From NCBI GenBank assembly GCA_025354565.1, contig JANXMQ010000129.1:1-53898 (forward strand): 53,898 bases of DNA. The letters run 5' to 3'. Shown one piece after another: positions 26,106-35,527 of this stretch (position 1 is its first letter; each line of letters opens with the position of its first letter). A program made the position numbers and the translations under genes. The notes under the pieces were generated by a model. It searched no databases. It was not told where the DNA came from and saw nothing but the letters and a program-made list of their open reading frames with translations. Source of the DNA: Akkermansiaceae bacterium (lineage in GTDB: Bacteria > Verrucomicrobiota > Verrucomicrobiia > Verrucomicrobiales > Akkermansiaceae).

Positions 26106-27146
26106 ATGAAAACACCATCCAAGCTTCTTATCATCCTGGCGCTCTCCACCCCTTTGCTCGTTGCGCAATCGGAAACCCCAGTTTCTCCGCCGAAACCGAA
26201 TGCCCACATGCAGGCCGTTCTTGACAAGCTTACCAGCCTCGGTGGCATGCCCATCGAAACCCTTTCCGCCGAAGACGCCCGCAAGCAACCCACTCCCGCA
26301 GACGCTGTGATGGCCCTGCTCAAGGACCAGAAAAAAGACGCTCCAGAAAAAGTCGGCGAGGTGGATGACATAACTATCGAGCTCTCCAGCGGTAACATCA
26401 AGGGCCGTGTTTACAAGCCCGAGGGCGAGGGGCCGTTCCCAGTTATTCTATATATCCATGGTGGCGGCTGGGTCATCGCGGACCTCGACACTTACGACTC
26501 CACTCCACGCGCGCTGGCGAACGCTGCGCATGCCGTAGTTATTTCCACCCACTATCGGCAAGCACCTGAACACAAGTTCCCCGCCGCGCATGAGGATGCT
26601 TACGGGGCCTATCAGTGGGTGTTGAAGAACGGTCACCGCTGGGGTGGAAACACTAAGAAGGTCGCGGTAGTAGGCGAAAGCGCCGGCGGAAACATGGCGG
26701 CTGCCGTTTGTATCATGGCGCAGGCGGAAGGCGTTCAGATGCCAGTTTACCAAGTGCTGGTTTATCCGGTGGCGGATACCAAAATGGACACGCCTTCTTA
26801 TATTGAAAATGCCAAAGCCAAACCTCTGAACGCCGCCATGATGAAATGGTTCGCCGACATGACATTCGCTAACAAGGAAGATGCCAGCGATCCCAAGATC
26901 GCCCTGCTGCAGGCGAAGACCCTGAAGGGCTTACCCTCCACGACCATCATCACCGCGCAAATCGATCCACTTCGTTCCGAGGGCCAGATGCTTGCCGAAA
27001 AGCTCAAGGCGGACGGCGTTAGCGTCCATTACAAGAACTATGACGGCGTGACCCACGAGTTCTTCGGCATGGGCGCGGTCGTGGATGAGGCAAAAGAAGC
27101 CGTGGCACTGGCAGCTGCGGATTTGAAAGCCGCGTTCGCAAAATGA
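26106..27146 (+). CDS. Secreted alpha/beta hydrolase (HSL/esterase type)
   Basis: 346 residues with a Sec signal peptide (KLLIILALSTPLLVAQS). The hormone-sensitive-lipase family features are clear: oxyanion motif YIHGGGWVIAD, nucleophile in GESAGGNMAAAV, catalytic Asp in ITAQIDPLRSEG and His in GVTHEFFGMG. It would hydrolyse short-chain carboxyl esters in the periplasm or outside the cell. It is first of four same-direction genes (26106-30364) with gaps of 20-55 bp, likely an operon. Confidence 0.92.
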   Translation: MKTPSKLLIILALSTPLLVAQSETPVSPPKPNAHMQAVLDKLTSLGGMPIETLSAEDARKQPTPADAVMALLKDQKKDAPEKVGEVDDITIELSSGNIKGRVYKPEGEGPFPVILYIHGGGWVIADLDTYDSTPRALANAAHAVVISTHYRQAPEHKFPAAHEDAYGAYQWVLKNGHRWGGNTKKVAVVGESAGGNMAAAVCIMAQAEGVQMPVYQVLVYPVADTKMDTPSYIENAKAKPLNAAMMKWFADMTFANKEDASDPKIALLQAKTLKGLPSTTIITAQIDPLRSEGQMLAEKLKADGVSVHYKNYDGVTHEFFGMGAVVDEAKEAVALAAADLKAAFAK

Positions 27147-27199
27147 GTCACCTGATTTGAAAATTCTCTGCTATAGAAACCAACACACTACAACACACG

Positions 27200-28357
27200 A
27201 TGAAAACAAAATTACACATCACTATCTTCGCCACACCACTGCTGGCGCTAAGTCCGCTCCATGCAGCGGAGAAACCCGCCACGCAGGATCGCGCGGCCAT
27301 CGACAAGATCGTTACCTCTTGGCCGGAGCGTCCGCGCCTAGGCGCACGCCAGATGATCGCCAAATATGGCGCACCGCAGGAAGTCACTCCCGAATGCCTC
27401 GTCTGGCTTGAACCCGGCAAATACAAGCGCATCACCGTCACACGCGAGGAGCATTACCACGATTTCCCGCTGCCTCACACGGACTACATGGAGCACACCA
27501 TCGATTATTGCGTGCCGGCGGAAAAAGCCGATGAACTGACTAAATTCGACGGCAGTTGCACGTTTGACAAAACCCGCGGCGAACTTTCCGCGCGCTGTGA
27601 TCTCGAAGGGCACAATTTGCTCACGCTCAATCTCGCGCATGATCTGATAACCGAGAAAATCGACGTCGCGGAGGCACGCAAGCAATTCGGAAAAAACGTG
27701 GAAGAGGACATGGCGGGCAAGTATCCGCCTTACACGGTAGCACTCCAATTTGAGCCGATGCCGGCCGCAGCTGACGCAGACAAGCCGACCATCGTCGGCG
27801 CACCCAAACGTGCGGGCGCAAAGCACGACGGCCTGGTGAAACCAGCTGGCGAATCGTCAACGACTGCCGAAGAGCCGGGATCGAAGAAGACGGCCAAGCC
27901 CGCCAGCGCGGATGCCGAGATTCTCGGCGTGCTTATGGCCGTTAATACTAACGAAGTCGTCGCCGCCATGGAGGCGGAAAAGAAAAAGCTCAGTCAGCCG
28001 ATCGCCGATTACGCGAAAATGCTTCACGTGGAGCACGGTAAGAATGCTGCGGACACGCTCAAGCTGGGGCAGAAGATCGAGGTGACGCCTCTGGAGACGG
28101 AAAAGACCAACGCGCTCCGAGTCAAAGGCGCCGGAGAACTGGCAGAACTTGTGCCGATGGACGACGTCGCCTTTGGACACGCGTATATTGAAGCGATGGT
28201 CAAAGGCCACACCGAAGTCCTCGCGATGATAGACGAACTCCTCAAAACCGCAGAAAACGACGCCGTGAAAAAGCACCTTGTCGAGACCCGCGGACATTTT
28301 GCCATGCACCTCGAAACCGCGAAGAAACTTCAGGCCGACGACACACGAAATCCCTAA
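27200..28357 (+). CDS. Secreted two-domain protein with C-terminal DUF4142
   Basis: 385 residues with a Sec signal (HITIFATPLLALSPLHA). Residues about 28-185 form an unknown domain (SWPERPRLGARQMIAKYG, YKRITVTREEHYHDFPLP, YMEHTIDYCVPAEKAD). A low-complexity linker rich in Lys, Ala and Ser follows (about 195-235). The last 140 residues are a DUF4142 ferritin-like helical bundle: EILGVLMAVNTNEVVAA, IADYAKMLHVEHGKNA, FGHAYIEAMVKGHTEVL. Both halves occur as separate hypothetical proteins in soil bacteria; the fusion is notable. Role unknown, presumably periplasmic stress protection. Confidence 0.8.
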   Translation: MKTKLHITIFATPLLALSPLHAAEKPATQDRAAIDKIVTSWPERPRLGARQMIAKYGAPQEVTPECLVWLEPGKYKRITVTREEHYHDFPLPHTDYMEHTIDYCVPAEKADELTKFDGSCTFDKTRGELSARCDLEGHNLLTLNLAHDLITEKIDVAEARKQFGKNVEEDMAGKYPPYTVALQFEPMPAAADADKPTIVGAPKRAGAKHDGLVKPAGESSTTAEEPGSKKTAKPASADAEILGVLMAVNTNEVVAAMEAEKKKLSQPIADYAKMLHVEHGKNAADTLKLGQKIEVTPLETEKTNALRVKGAGELAELVPMDDVAFGHAYIEAMVKGHTEVLAMIDELLKTAENDAVKKHLVETRGHFAMHLETAKKLQADDTRNP

Positions 28358-28389
28358 CGCAACCCTACAAAACTTACCATTTCACACTG

Positions 28390-29178
28390 ATGAATATCTC
28401 CATACATCCCCTCGCCATTGTCACGGGCGCTTCCAGCGGTATCGGTTACCAACTCGCCCGCGAATGCGCGGAAGCAGGGTTTGATTTGCTCATAGCCGCT
28501 GACGAACCGGCCATCGCCGGCGCTGCGGAGGAGTTGGGCACCCTCGGCGTCGAGGTGAATTTTGTCGAGGTTGACCTCGCAACCCTGGATGGTGTCGATC
28601 AACTGCTCGCCGCGACCAACGGACGACACGTTGACTATCTGCTAGCTAACGCCGGCCACGGACTCGGCCGCGCGTTTCTCGACCAGCACTTCGAAGACTG
28701 CCAGCACGTCATCGACACCAACATCACCGGCACGATCTATCTGATCCAAAAAATCGGCTCCGAAATGCGATTGCGGGGCGAGGGCAGGATTCTCGTCACA
28801 GGCTCCATCGCGGGTTTCATGCCCGGCGCTTACCATGCGGTTTACAACGGGACGAAGGCGTTTATCGACTCATTCTGCTTCGCCATTCGTCACGAGCTCA
28901 AGGATAGCGGCGTGACCGTGACCTGCCTGATGCCCGGTGCCACCGAAACGGACTTCTTTGAACGCGCCGACATGATGGACACCAAGGTCGGCAATGCCAA
29001 AAAAGACGATCCCGCAGACGTGGCCAAGACCGGCTTCGCGGCGATGATGAACGGCGATGGCGATGTGGTTAGCGGATGGCAAAACAAGCTCCAGACAGCC
29101 ATCGCAAATATAACACCTGCGGGGGTCCTTGCCGCGCAGCATGCCAAAGAAGCGAAGCCTGGCACGGCGGAAAAATAA
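28390..29178 (+). CDS. Short-chain dehydrogenase/reductase
   Basis: 262 residues. Classical SDR signature: cofactor-binding TGASSGIGYQLAREC at 12-26, NAG in LLANAGHG, the catalytic Ser in VTGSIAGFMPG and the active-site YxxxK in YNGTKAFID. Asp-lacking AADEP after strand 2 leaves NAD/NADP choice uncertain. Substrate unknown. It lies 32 bp after the DUF4142 gene and 19 bp before a zinc alcohol dehydrogenase, so the two oxidoreductases are probably co-expressed. Confidence 0.9.
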   Translation: MNISIHPLAIVTGASSGIGYQLARECAEAGFDLLIAADEPAIAGAAEELGTLGVEVNFVEVDLATLDGVDQLLAATNGRHVDYLLANAGHGLGRAFLDQHFEDCQHVIDTNITGTIYLIQKIGSEMRLRGEGRILVTGSIAGFMPGAYHAVYNGTKAFIDSFCFAIRHELKDSGVTVTCLMPGATETDFFERADMMDTKVGNAKKDDPADVAKTGFAAMMNGDGDVVSGWQNKLQTAIANITPAGVLAAQHAKEAKPGTAEK

Positions 29179-29197
29179 CTCTAACCTACCCATAAAA

Positions 29198-30364
29198 ATG
29201 AAAGCACTTGTCTTCCACGCACCCGGCAAAGTCTCTGTCGATACCGTTCCCGATCCAACGATTGAGAAGCCGGACGATGTCATATTGCGCATCACTTCCA
29301 CCGCGATCTGCGGGTCGGACCTGCACATCTACAATGGATTCCTGCCCCAGACCCGACCGATGACGCTCGGCCACGAATTCATGGGAATTGTGGAAGAAAC
29401 CGGCTCGGGCGTGACCAAGCTGCAGCGGGGAGATCGCGTCGTGGTGCCCTTTCCCGTCGCGTGCGGTGCGTGCTTCTTTTGCAATCACGATCTGCCCGGC
29501 CATTGTGAGCATTCCAACCCTGAAAAATATGGTCCCGAGGGTGGGATGTTTGATCAGAAAGGCGGGGCGCTGTTTGGCTACACCGATCTCTACGGCGGTT
29601 ACGAAGGCGGCCAGGCGGAATACGTCCGGGTGCCCTATGCCAACAATGGCCCGCGCAAGGTCCAGAGCGATTTCACTGACGAACAATTGCTTTTCCTAAC
29701 CGACATTTTGCCAACCGGATATGCGGGCATTGACTGGGCGGAGCCCAAAGGAGGCGAAGTCGTCGCGGTCTTCGGCTGCGGACCGGTCGGGTTGATGACG
29801 CAAAAGGTTGCGTGGCTCAAAGGCGCGAGCCGCGTGATCGGCATCGACACCCAGGCATACCGTCTTGATGCAGCCCGCCGCACGGCGCGCTCTGAAACTC
29901 TGAACGCATCGGACATGAAGGACACGGAAATCGTGCAGGCTATCCGGGACATGACAGGCGGCCGCGGCGCGGACATTTGCGTCGATGCCGTGGGTATGGA
30001 AGCCGACCGTAACCTGCTAGATAAGGTGAAGAACGTCGTGCATGCCGAAATGGGCAGTATCAAGGCACTCCGCACCGCCATAAGCGCCGTGCGCCGCGGT
30101 GGCTGGGTGACGGTTACTGGCGTCTATGGCATGCCATACGACAACTTTCCGCTCGGCCAGATTTTCGACAAAGGCATCAAGATGCGCTTCGGGCAGAGCA
30201 CGCCGCAGCGCGACATCGACGAACTGCTCACGTGGGTCGAGCAGGGTAAAATCCACCTTGACGACATTATCTCGCACCGCCTCCCGCTCGCTGATGCGCC
30301 TCACGGCTACGACATCTTCAACAAGAAGGAAGACGGCTGCGTAAAAGTTGTCCTCAAGCCGTAA
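29198..30364 (+). CDS. Zinc-dependent alcohol dehydrogenase, formaldehyde-dehydrogenase-like
   Basis: 388 residues from the ATG at 29198 (MKALVFHAPGKVSVD); the open frame upstream runs through the SDR end. Catalytic zinc ligands Cys38 (AICGSDLHIY) and His60/Glu61 (LGHEFMG), structural zinc cysteines in CGACFFCNHDLPGHCEHS, and the Rossmann motif GCGPVGLM are present. The long insert with YGGYEGGQAEYVRVPYA and the AVGME segment follow the glutathione-independent formaldehyde dehydrogenase branch of the MDR superfamily. Last gene of the four-gene set. Confidence 0.93.
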   Translation: MKALVFHAPGKVSVDTVPDPTIEKPDDVILRITSTAICGSDLHIYNGFLPQTRPMTLGHEFMGIVEETGSGVTKLQRGDRVVVPFPVACGACFFCNHDLPGHCEHSNPEKYGPEGGMFDQKGGALFGYTDLYGGYEGGQAEYVRVPYANNGPRKVQSDFTDEQLLFLTDILPTGYAGIDWAEPKGGEVVAVFGCGPVGLMTQKVAWLKGASRVIGIDTQAYRLDAARRTARSETLNASDMKDTEIVQAIRDMTGGRGADICVDAVGMEADRNLLDKVKNVVHAEMGSIKALRTAISAVRRGGWVTVTGVYGMPYDNFPLGQIFDKGIKMRFGQSTPQRDIDELLTWVEQGKIHLDDIISHRLPLADAPHGYDIFNKKEDGCVKVVLKP

Positions 30365-30413
30365 TTTCCGAGAATCACTGACGGACCTTCGGAACACCAA
30401 TTCCTAACAAACC

Positions 30414-30765
30414 ATGAAAACCATTTAAACTGATCCGCTTGAAATTCCAGCTTCCTCCGCTGCCCTTCACTCCCGCAGCTGCTTCGTCGGTGGCGTGGCG
30501 ACCGGGCTTGTGGCCAGCGTCGCCGGCCACCGGCCATACCTACGCTCTAGACCATTTGCTATGCGGGCAATCTGCAAAAATTGAGGAAACTCTCTGGCGG
30601 GCATTGCGGATGTTCGAGGAAAGGAAACACCTCCTCAAAACAATGACATCCAGCGCGAACTTCATCACCGCGTCCACCTCCGAGCGCCTCTCGCAGTCGG
30701 AGGAAGAAATTCGCATGCTGCGGTCGATGGTGCGCAACGAAGTTCCGGTCCGCCCTCTGGCATAG
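30414..30765 (+). pseudogene. Remnants of a signal-peptide protein and an adjacent helical fragment
   Basis: An ATG at 30414 reads four codons to a TAA, then continues in the same frame as TDPLEIPASSAALHS and RSCFVGGVATGLVASVAG, which looks like a degenerate twin-arginine export signal. The frame ends near 30580. A second frame then gives KIEETLWRALRMFEERKHLL and LSQSEEEIRMLRSMV to a stop at 30765. These may be two parts of one lost exported protein or two genes; the family is not recognised. Confidence 0.35.
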
Positions 30766-30840
30766 GGGGACGCCACTCCGCAGTGAGAACTCGGACCTGC
30801 GCCCCGCCATTTCACACAGGATGTCTCGTGAACGGCGCTG

Positions 30841-33093
30841 CTAACCGAGCCGCCAGTCAATGGTGACCTTCGACGCTCCGCGGATCGTACACAAATAGTG
30901 CCCTTCCGGGTTTTTTTGCGGCCTGCACTTTCGTTGCTGGCTGGCGTCCCGGTCTTCCGAATATACGGCGAAGGATAGCTTGCCAGCCCTGTGGCTGTTA
31001 GGAATGCAACGGATACTGTAGGTGTAATGGCGGGTTCCCGCCGCTTGGAAACTCAGCCGACCGCTCTTCGCGCCGTCGTGCAGCGTGAACTCGCAATCCA
31101 TCGGGGTGACGTTGGTCCACACATCGAATGGCACTCCCGCCCAGCGATGACATGAGCGGGTGGTCAGCACCAGGGCGAGGCCGGCACCATAAACCTCCTG
31201 TCCAACCTGGCAGGCCGGATCCCGTGATGGATAAAGGTCCTCGACGGGTATCGCGAGATCCCGCCTGAGGAAGCCTTCTTTGGGCTCGGCGCACAGCGCT
31301 TCCACAGGTAGCTCGGCCGGATAGTAGAAGCGACCGCGGTGGAGGAGATTTTTTCCATACTCGGCAAGCAGTGCATCGATACATTCGGGAAGCTCCGAAC
31401 CCAGAGCCTCGCTGTACGCCTGGATGAGGATAAATATCTCGGCTTCCTCGTACGGTGCGATATAAGGCGCATCGTGAAGGGGAGGGAGCGCCATGAAGGT
31501 GTGCCACGACCTGCGGGGATGCTCCGCCTCCCACATCCAAAGATGGCTCAGGATGCTGCCCATGCAAACGAAGCTGAGATCCTTATAGAGCGTGTTTCCA
31601 GTCTCTGCCCAAAGCCAGCCGAGAGCGATCGCCGCGAACATCGCGTTGTTCGTTTGATAGAGCACTCCGAACCCGAGTCCCCGCAACTTCACGGCTGCGG
31701 CTTCGGCTTCATCGAGATAGGCTTTCTCCCGGGTCATCCGCCACGCCTGCATCATGACGTGGACATATAAACCGGGAACATCCTGCTCACCACCCTCGCC
31801 CGGCTTAGTCTCCGGTTTAATGACCTTGAGGGTCTTGCGATGGTAGAAGACCGGCCAATCGTGCTTGAAGTGGTTGGCCACCCGCATGGCGTAGTCAATG
31901 CTCTTCAAAAAGGTTTCCCGATCCGAATCCCGCCCGAAGTCGGCCTGTCGGCCGAGGCTCATCAGCGTGTGGAGCAGATACCATGAGTCCATAGTATCGT
32001 GATCTTCCTCCTCGCTCGGTTCCACTTTGGTAAACCTGGCGCCCGGCAGCCAGCGCCGCATCGTACTCAACTCCGGGTCGAAAAAACTAAGTGAATAGTG
32101 ATCCAAGGTGCGGGTGAGCTTCACAGGTTTTCCAAGCCATTTCTCGTAGGCTAACAGGGGAACATACAACGCACCTTGCACCATGCTTTCCGGCGGCTTG
32201 TTGGTGCCGCCGACGTAAGCGTTGAGATAGTTCTTGCCGCGGATCCTACGCAGGCAATCGTTGCCTCCATGCAGATCGGCGACGCCTTTGCGGGCCATAA
32301 CTTCCCAATCGAACCATGGAGCGGCAGGGGCAGCCAAGACCCGGTAAACATTCTCCAAATTTTCCATGAAACACAATGTGCGCCCAGACTCGGTCAGGCC
32401 CCGCCCCTGATCCAATCGGATGAACGCATCTGAAATGACGACTTGCCGGCGTGCTGGCAGCGCAACCTTGGCCTCTGGCAGGCTGAAGCCGATCTGGGGC
32501 CAATTGACTCCCACACTCCCGGCCAGATCCGCTTCCGCCAACCGTCCATACGATGCCAGCGCGGTTAGGTTTTGGAAATAGAACAGGGTCGTGTCGCCAG
32601 CCGCGACAAATGCCAGCCCCGCGGTGGGTCCCGTCTGCTTTGTATAAACATAGCCCTCGTCGAGGGGCTCGAAATTCCGGTGCATCATGCAAACCTCGCG
32701 GGGCATCGATTCCATCAAAACGGCATTGGATGCGGTTCGCAGCGTGACCCGAACGCGCAGGCGCGGGATGGCGGCTTCCTCAACTTCGACCGTCGCTCGA
32801 TATTTGCCCAGCCCTCCTGAAGCGGTGACGACCAGACCTTTTTCGCCCCGGCGGCGACCTGCAACATTTGCCAGTTTGAACCGCTCGGCAATAAGACGAA
32901 TGCCCACGACTAAGTCTTTATCAACCATTGCGATGAGCCATAGGGAAGATTCCAAATTGAGAACACGTGTTTTTCCTGTCGCCACTAGGGGTTTCCTCGC
33001 TCCCCTGCGCAAGGCGCGTGCCAGTCCGCCTAGGCAGCCGTCTAGAGATTCAGCGGTGATAGACTTGCGGGAGAACGGAGGACTTCCTTTCAT
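30841..33093 (-). CDS. Large conserved-looking protein with toroid-like C-terminal half, function unknown
   Basis: 750 residues. The N-terminal 330 residues are beta-rich (RVRVTLRTASNAVLMESMP, VGVNWPQIGFSLPEA), like the beta-sandwich domains preceding (alpha/alpha)6 glycosidase barrels. The middle, about 340-620, is helical with a DHDTMDSWYLLHTLMSLG, FKHDWPVFYHRK, GLYVHVMMQAWRMT and LGWLWAETGN series typical of six-hairpin glycosidases or epimerases. No signal peptide. The last 120 residues are again beta-rich. I cannot name a catalytic pair or a GH family. The neighbours (GH130, GT4) suggest a carbohydrate-processing role in the same glycan system. Confidence 0.75.
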   Translation of the reverse strand: MKGSPPFSRKSITAESLDGCLGGLARALRRGARKPLVATGKTRVLNLESSLWLIAMVDKDLVVGIRLIAERFKLANVAGRRRGEKGLVVTASGGLGKYRATVEVEEAAIPRLRVRVTLRTASNAVLMESMPREVCMMHRNFEPLDEGYVYTKQTGPTAGLAFVAAGDTTLFYFQNLTALASYGRLAEADLAGSVGVNWPQIGFSLPEAKVALPARRQVVISDAFIRLDQGRGLTESGRTLCFMENLENVYRVLAAPAAPWFDWEVMARKGVADLHGGNDCLRRIRGKNYLNAYVGGTNKPPESMVQGALYVPLLAYEKWLGKPVKLTRTLDHYSLSFFDPELSTMRRWLPGARFTKVEPSEEEDHDTMDSWYLLHTLMSLGRQADFGRDSDRETFLKSIDYAMRVANHFKHDWPVFYHRKTLKVIKPETKPGEGGEQDVPGLYVHVMMQAWRMTREKAYLDEAEAAAVKLRGLGFGVLYQTNNAMFAAIALGWLWAETGNTLYKDLSFVCMGSILSHLWMWEAEHPRRSWHTFMALPPLHDAPYIAPYEEAEIFILIQAYSEALGSELPECIDALLAEYGKNLLHRGRFYYPAELPVEALCAEPKEGFLRRDLAIPVEDLYPSRDPACQVGQEVYGAGLALVLTTRSCHRWAGVPFDVWTNVTPMDCEFTLHDGAKSGRLSFQAAGTRHYTYSIRCIPNSHRAGKLSFAVYSEDRDASQQRKCRPQKNPEGHYLCTIRGASKVTIDWRLG

Positions 33094-33295
33094 ATCTTAA
33101 GTGGCAGGGTTCATGAGTCTCTTGCAATTAACGTAACTGGGGATATGGCTCGATTTTCAATGGCAGAATAATAGCGGATGGAGCTGATTAATCTTTCGCC
33201 AAACCTGGCGTCGCGCCCTACAAGTGCATAGTGAGATGCGACGTGGCGAAACGCTCCCCAACTGCATTGTATGGTCACCATTCTATAAACAGACT

Positions 33296-33865
33296 TTACG
33301 GTGTAACGGCTTCTCCGTGTGGTCCACTTATCGCGGAAATTGGAAAATATGGATTTGCAGCGGACTCTTGAAAAGGACTGTGGCCAGCAAGGGAAAACAC
33401 TTCTGCTTCAACAGCATGAAAAGAGGGTCGTGCTGTTTCCAGATCGCTCAATAAGAGCCTGAATCGCGCGGCGATTCCGGGGAATCCCATACGATTGGTC
33501 CGTGGGACGGCAATCCCATATGCCGTCGTGGCATGCTGCTCGATCCGAAGGCAGTGTTCGATCATGACAACATCCCGGTCCCGGGGGTTGCGGATTCGTG
33601 TGAGTTCTGTGTTTCCTTCCGCCAGGATACCCCGGATGGAGTTGAGCGTTTTTCTCGCCGCAGGGCTGGCATAGCGTTTCAAAAGATCTTCCAGAGTATC
33701 GCAACGCTCTCTCGCGCTTATGGCACGACCGGACAGCAGTCTTCGAAGCCGAATATTCAACACACTCCCTGCTAGAATAGGAAGCGCCCTTGCTATTTGT
33801 GTTTCCATACAGTGAAGCTGCACGAGCTGGTCGGAGAGAATTTGTGAGGGTAGAGTCCGTTTCAT
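33296..33865 (-). CDS. DUF892 family ferritin-like protein
   Basis: 189 residues. The family pattern is clear: SDQLVQLHCMETQIARALP in helix 1, RRLLSGRAISARERCDTLE in helix 2, then RDVVMIEHCLRIEQHATTAYG in helix 3, whose Glu and His residues are potential metal ligands. YciE/YciF-type proteins are small cytoplasmic ferritin-like proteins induced by osmotic or oxidative stress. Residues after about 165 are unusual and may be an added tail. It sits alone, 200 bp downstream of the GH130 gene. A truncated paralogue lies at 20218-20583. Confidence 0.75.
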   Translation of the reverse strand: MKRTLPSQILSDQLVQLHCMETQIARALPILAGSVLNIRLRRLLSGRAISARERCDTLEDLLKRYASPAARKTLNSIRGILAEGNTELTRIRNPRDRDVVMIEHCLRIEQHATTAYGIAVPRTNRMGFPGIAARFRLLLSDLETARPSFHAVEAEVFSLAGHSPFQESAANPYFPISAISGPHGEAVTP

Positions 33866-34057
33866 TGATTCAGCGTTGTTTAATGTTCGCGGCGTTTCCC
33901 TTCCGAATAGAGGGGATGATTTATCCCCAGCAGGTCTAGGTCCAAAAGCGAAAATTCATAAGATGCTTATTACCAGCATTTCGCTTCGTAATGAGGTCGG
34001 ATTGGTGGTCAATAGGTATGAGATTTGCAGTGCGCCCATGCATATTGCGAAACGTAG

Positions 34058-35518
34058 TTAGGCCTCGGTCATCGCTGCCAGCAGCTCCTCCAGATCCACT
34101 CCAGCGATAGTCGTGAATTTGTCGCTCATCGCGTAAGGCAGGATCACCTCGTGGCCATGCAGCAGAGCGCCGCAACTGTAAACCACGTTGGGCACGTATC
34201 CCTCCCGCTCCACGCCCTCCGGCGAGATCAGCGGATATTTCAACCGACCAATCACCTTGGAAGGATCCTCCAGGTCCAGCAGCACCGCGCCGATGCAGTA
34301 TTTCCTCATCGGCCCCACGCCGTGGGTGATTACCAGCCAGCCGGCCGGGGTCTCGATGGGCGAGCCGCAGTTTCCCAGCTTCACCGATTCCCACACCTCG
34401 GCGGGGCCTAACAACCATTGCGGATCGTTCCAGTAATGAAGGTTGTCGGAAAACATGATGAACAAATTCTCATCATCCTGGCGCGAGAGCATCGCGTAGC
34501 GGCCATTGACGGTGCGGGGGAACAAGGCCATCCCCTTGTTCTGCACCGCCGTGCCGTTGAGCGTGAGTATGCGGAAATGGAGGAAATCCCGCGTCTCGAT
34601 GAACTGCGGCAGGATCGCTTTTCCGTTATACGCCGTGTAGGTAGCGCAATACAGCACCGAGCCGTCATCCTCGGTCAGCCGGACGAAACGCGCGTCTTCG
34701 ATGCCGTTGCTCTCGTTGGATGAGACCGGAAAAATGATCCGCTCGCTGATGTTCAGTTTGGAGGAAAAGCTCAGCTCATAGTTCGAGTCCGCCAGCCACT
34801 GGATACACTCCAGCGTGCGGAGGTGCTCGTGCGTCTCCGGATGCAGATCCTGATGCACGGCCGCCACGCTGTCGTTGAGCGCGCTGCGGGTGAACTCCTT
34901 GCCGAGCGGCCCCATCACCGCGTCCGCGACCGGGTTGTCGAATCCCATCTCGCGGAATTTCAGAATGAAACTCTTCTTCCGATAGCTGGGATTGATTACC
35001 AACTGCGGCATCGTCACGTATCGCGATACGGGGTCCAGCGTCACGCTTCCATCCGGGTCGATCATGCCGGAGCGGAACTCGATTGAGGAAATGTGCCCCT
35101 CTCCCGTCGCGCGCAGGCTCATGATGAATCGCAGCCCGCCCGCCGGAACATCACTCTGATCCGGATGCGGGACGATGGATGGATTGAACAAAGCGGCCGA
35201 CTCCAGCGAATACTCGCAGGAAAACAGCGCACCGATCAGCAGCTCGCGATCATGCGAGAGCAGTGTGGTGCTGCTGATGCGCCGTGCCACCTTCCGGTAG
35301 TGCTCCATCAGCAGTGCCTCGATGTCGTAGTGGCGGGTATCGAAATCATAGCAGATCGACTTCAGTTCGCGGGCCATCTCCTCCTCGTCGAGGGCCAGCG
35401 CCCGTTGGATGATGGCCTCGACTTTTGTAGGGTCACTCTGAATGAAGGGGCGGATGATCACGCGCGAACTGTCCGGCTGCAGCATGATCTTATGACGACG
35501 GATGGTGATGGAGTTCAT
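34058..35518 (-). CDS. GH130-family glycosidase/phosphorylase
   Basis: 486 residues from the ATG at 35518; a TTG three codons upstream is an alternative. A helical N-terminal region of about 110 residues is followed by a five-bladed propeller typical of GH130: GIEDARFVRLTEDDG (catalytic-region signature), YTAYNGKAILPQFIETRDF, NLFIMFSDNLHYW and GNCGSPIETPAGWLVITHGVG. GH130 enzymes phosphorolyse or hydrolyse beta-linked mannosides; this variant with an N-terminal extension belongs to the longer, less characterised branch. Cytoplasmic. The truncated GH130 at 21172 and the GT4 enzyme at 21498 suggest they once acted in one pathway. Confidence 0.9.
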   Translation of the reverse strand: MNSITIRRHKIMLQPDSSRVIIRPFIQSDPTKVEAIIQRALALDEEEMARELKSICYDFDTRHYDIEALLMEHYRKVARRISSTTLLSHDRELLIGALFSCEYSLESAALFNPSIVPHPDQSDVPAGGLRFIMSLRATGEGHISSIEFRSGMIDPDGSVTLDPVSRYVTMPQLVINPSYRKKSFILKFREMGFDNPVADAVMGPLGKEFTRSALNDSVAAVHQDLHPETHEHLRTLECIQWLADSNYELSFSSKLNISERIIFPVSSNESNGIEDARFVRLTEDDGSVLYCATYTAYNGKAILPQFIETRDFLHFRILTLNGTAVQNKGMALFPRTVNGRYAMLSRQDDENLFIMFSDNLHYWNDPQWLLGPAEVWESVKLGNCGSPIETPAGWLVITHGVGPMRKYCIGAVLLDLEDPSKVIGRLKYPLISPEGVEREGYVPNVVYSCGALLHGHEVILPYAMSDKFTTIAGVDLEELLAAMTEA

Positions 35519-35527
35519 GGTATTCAA

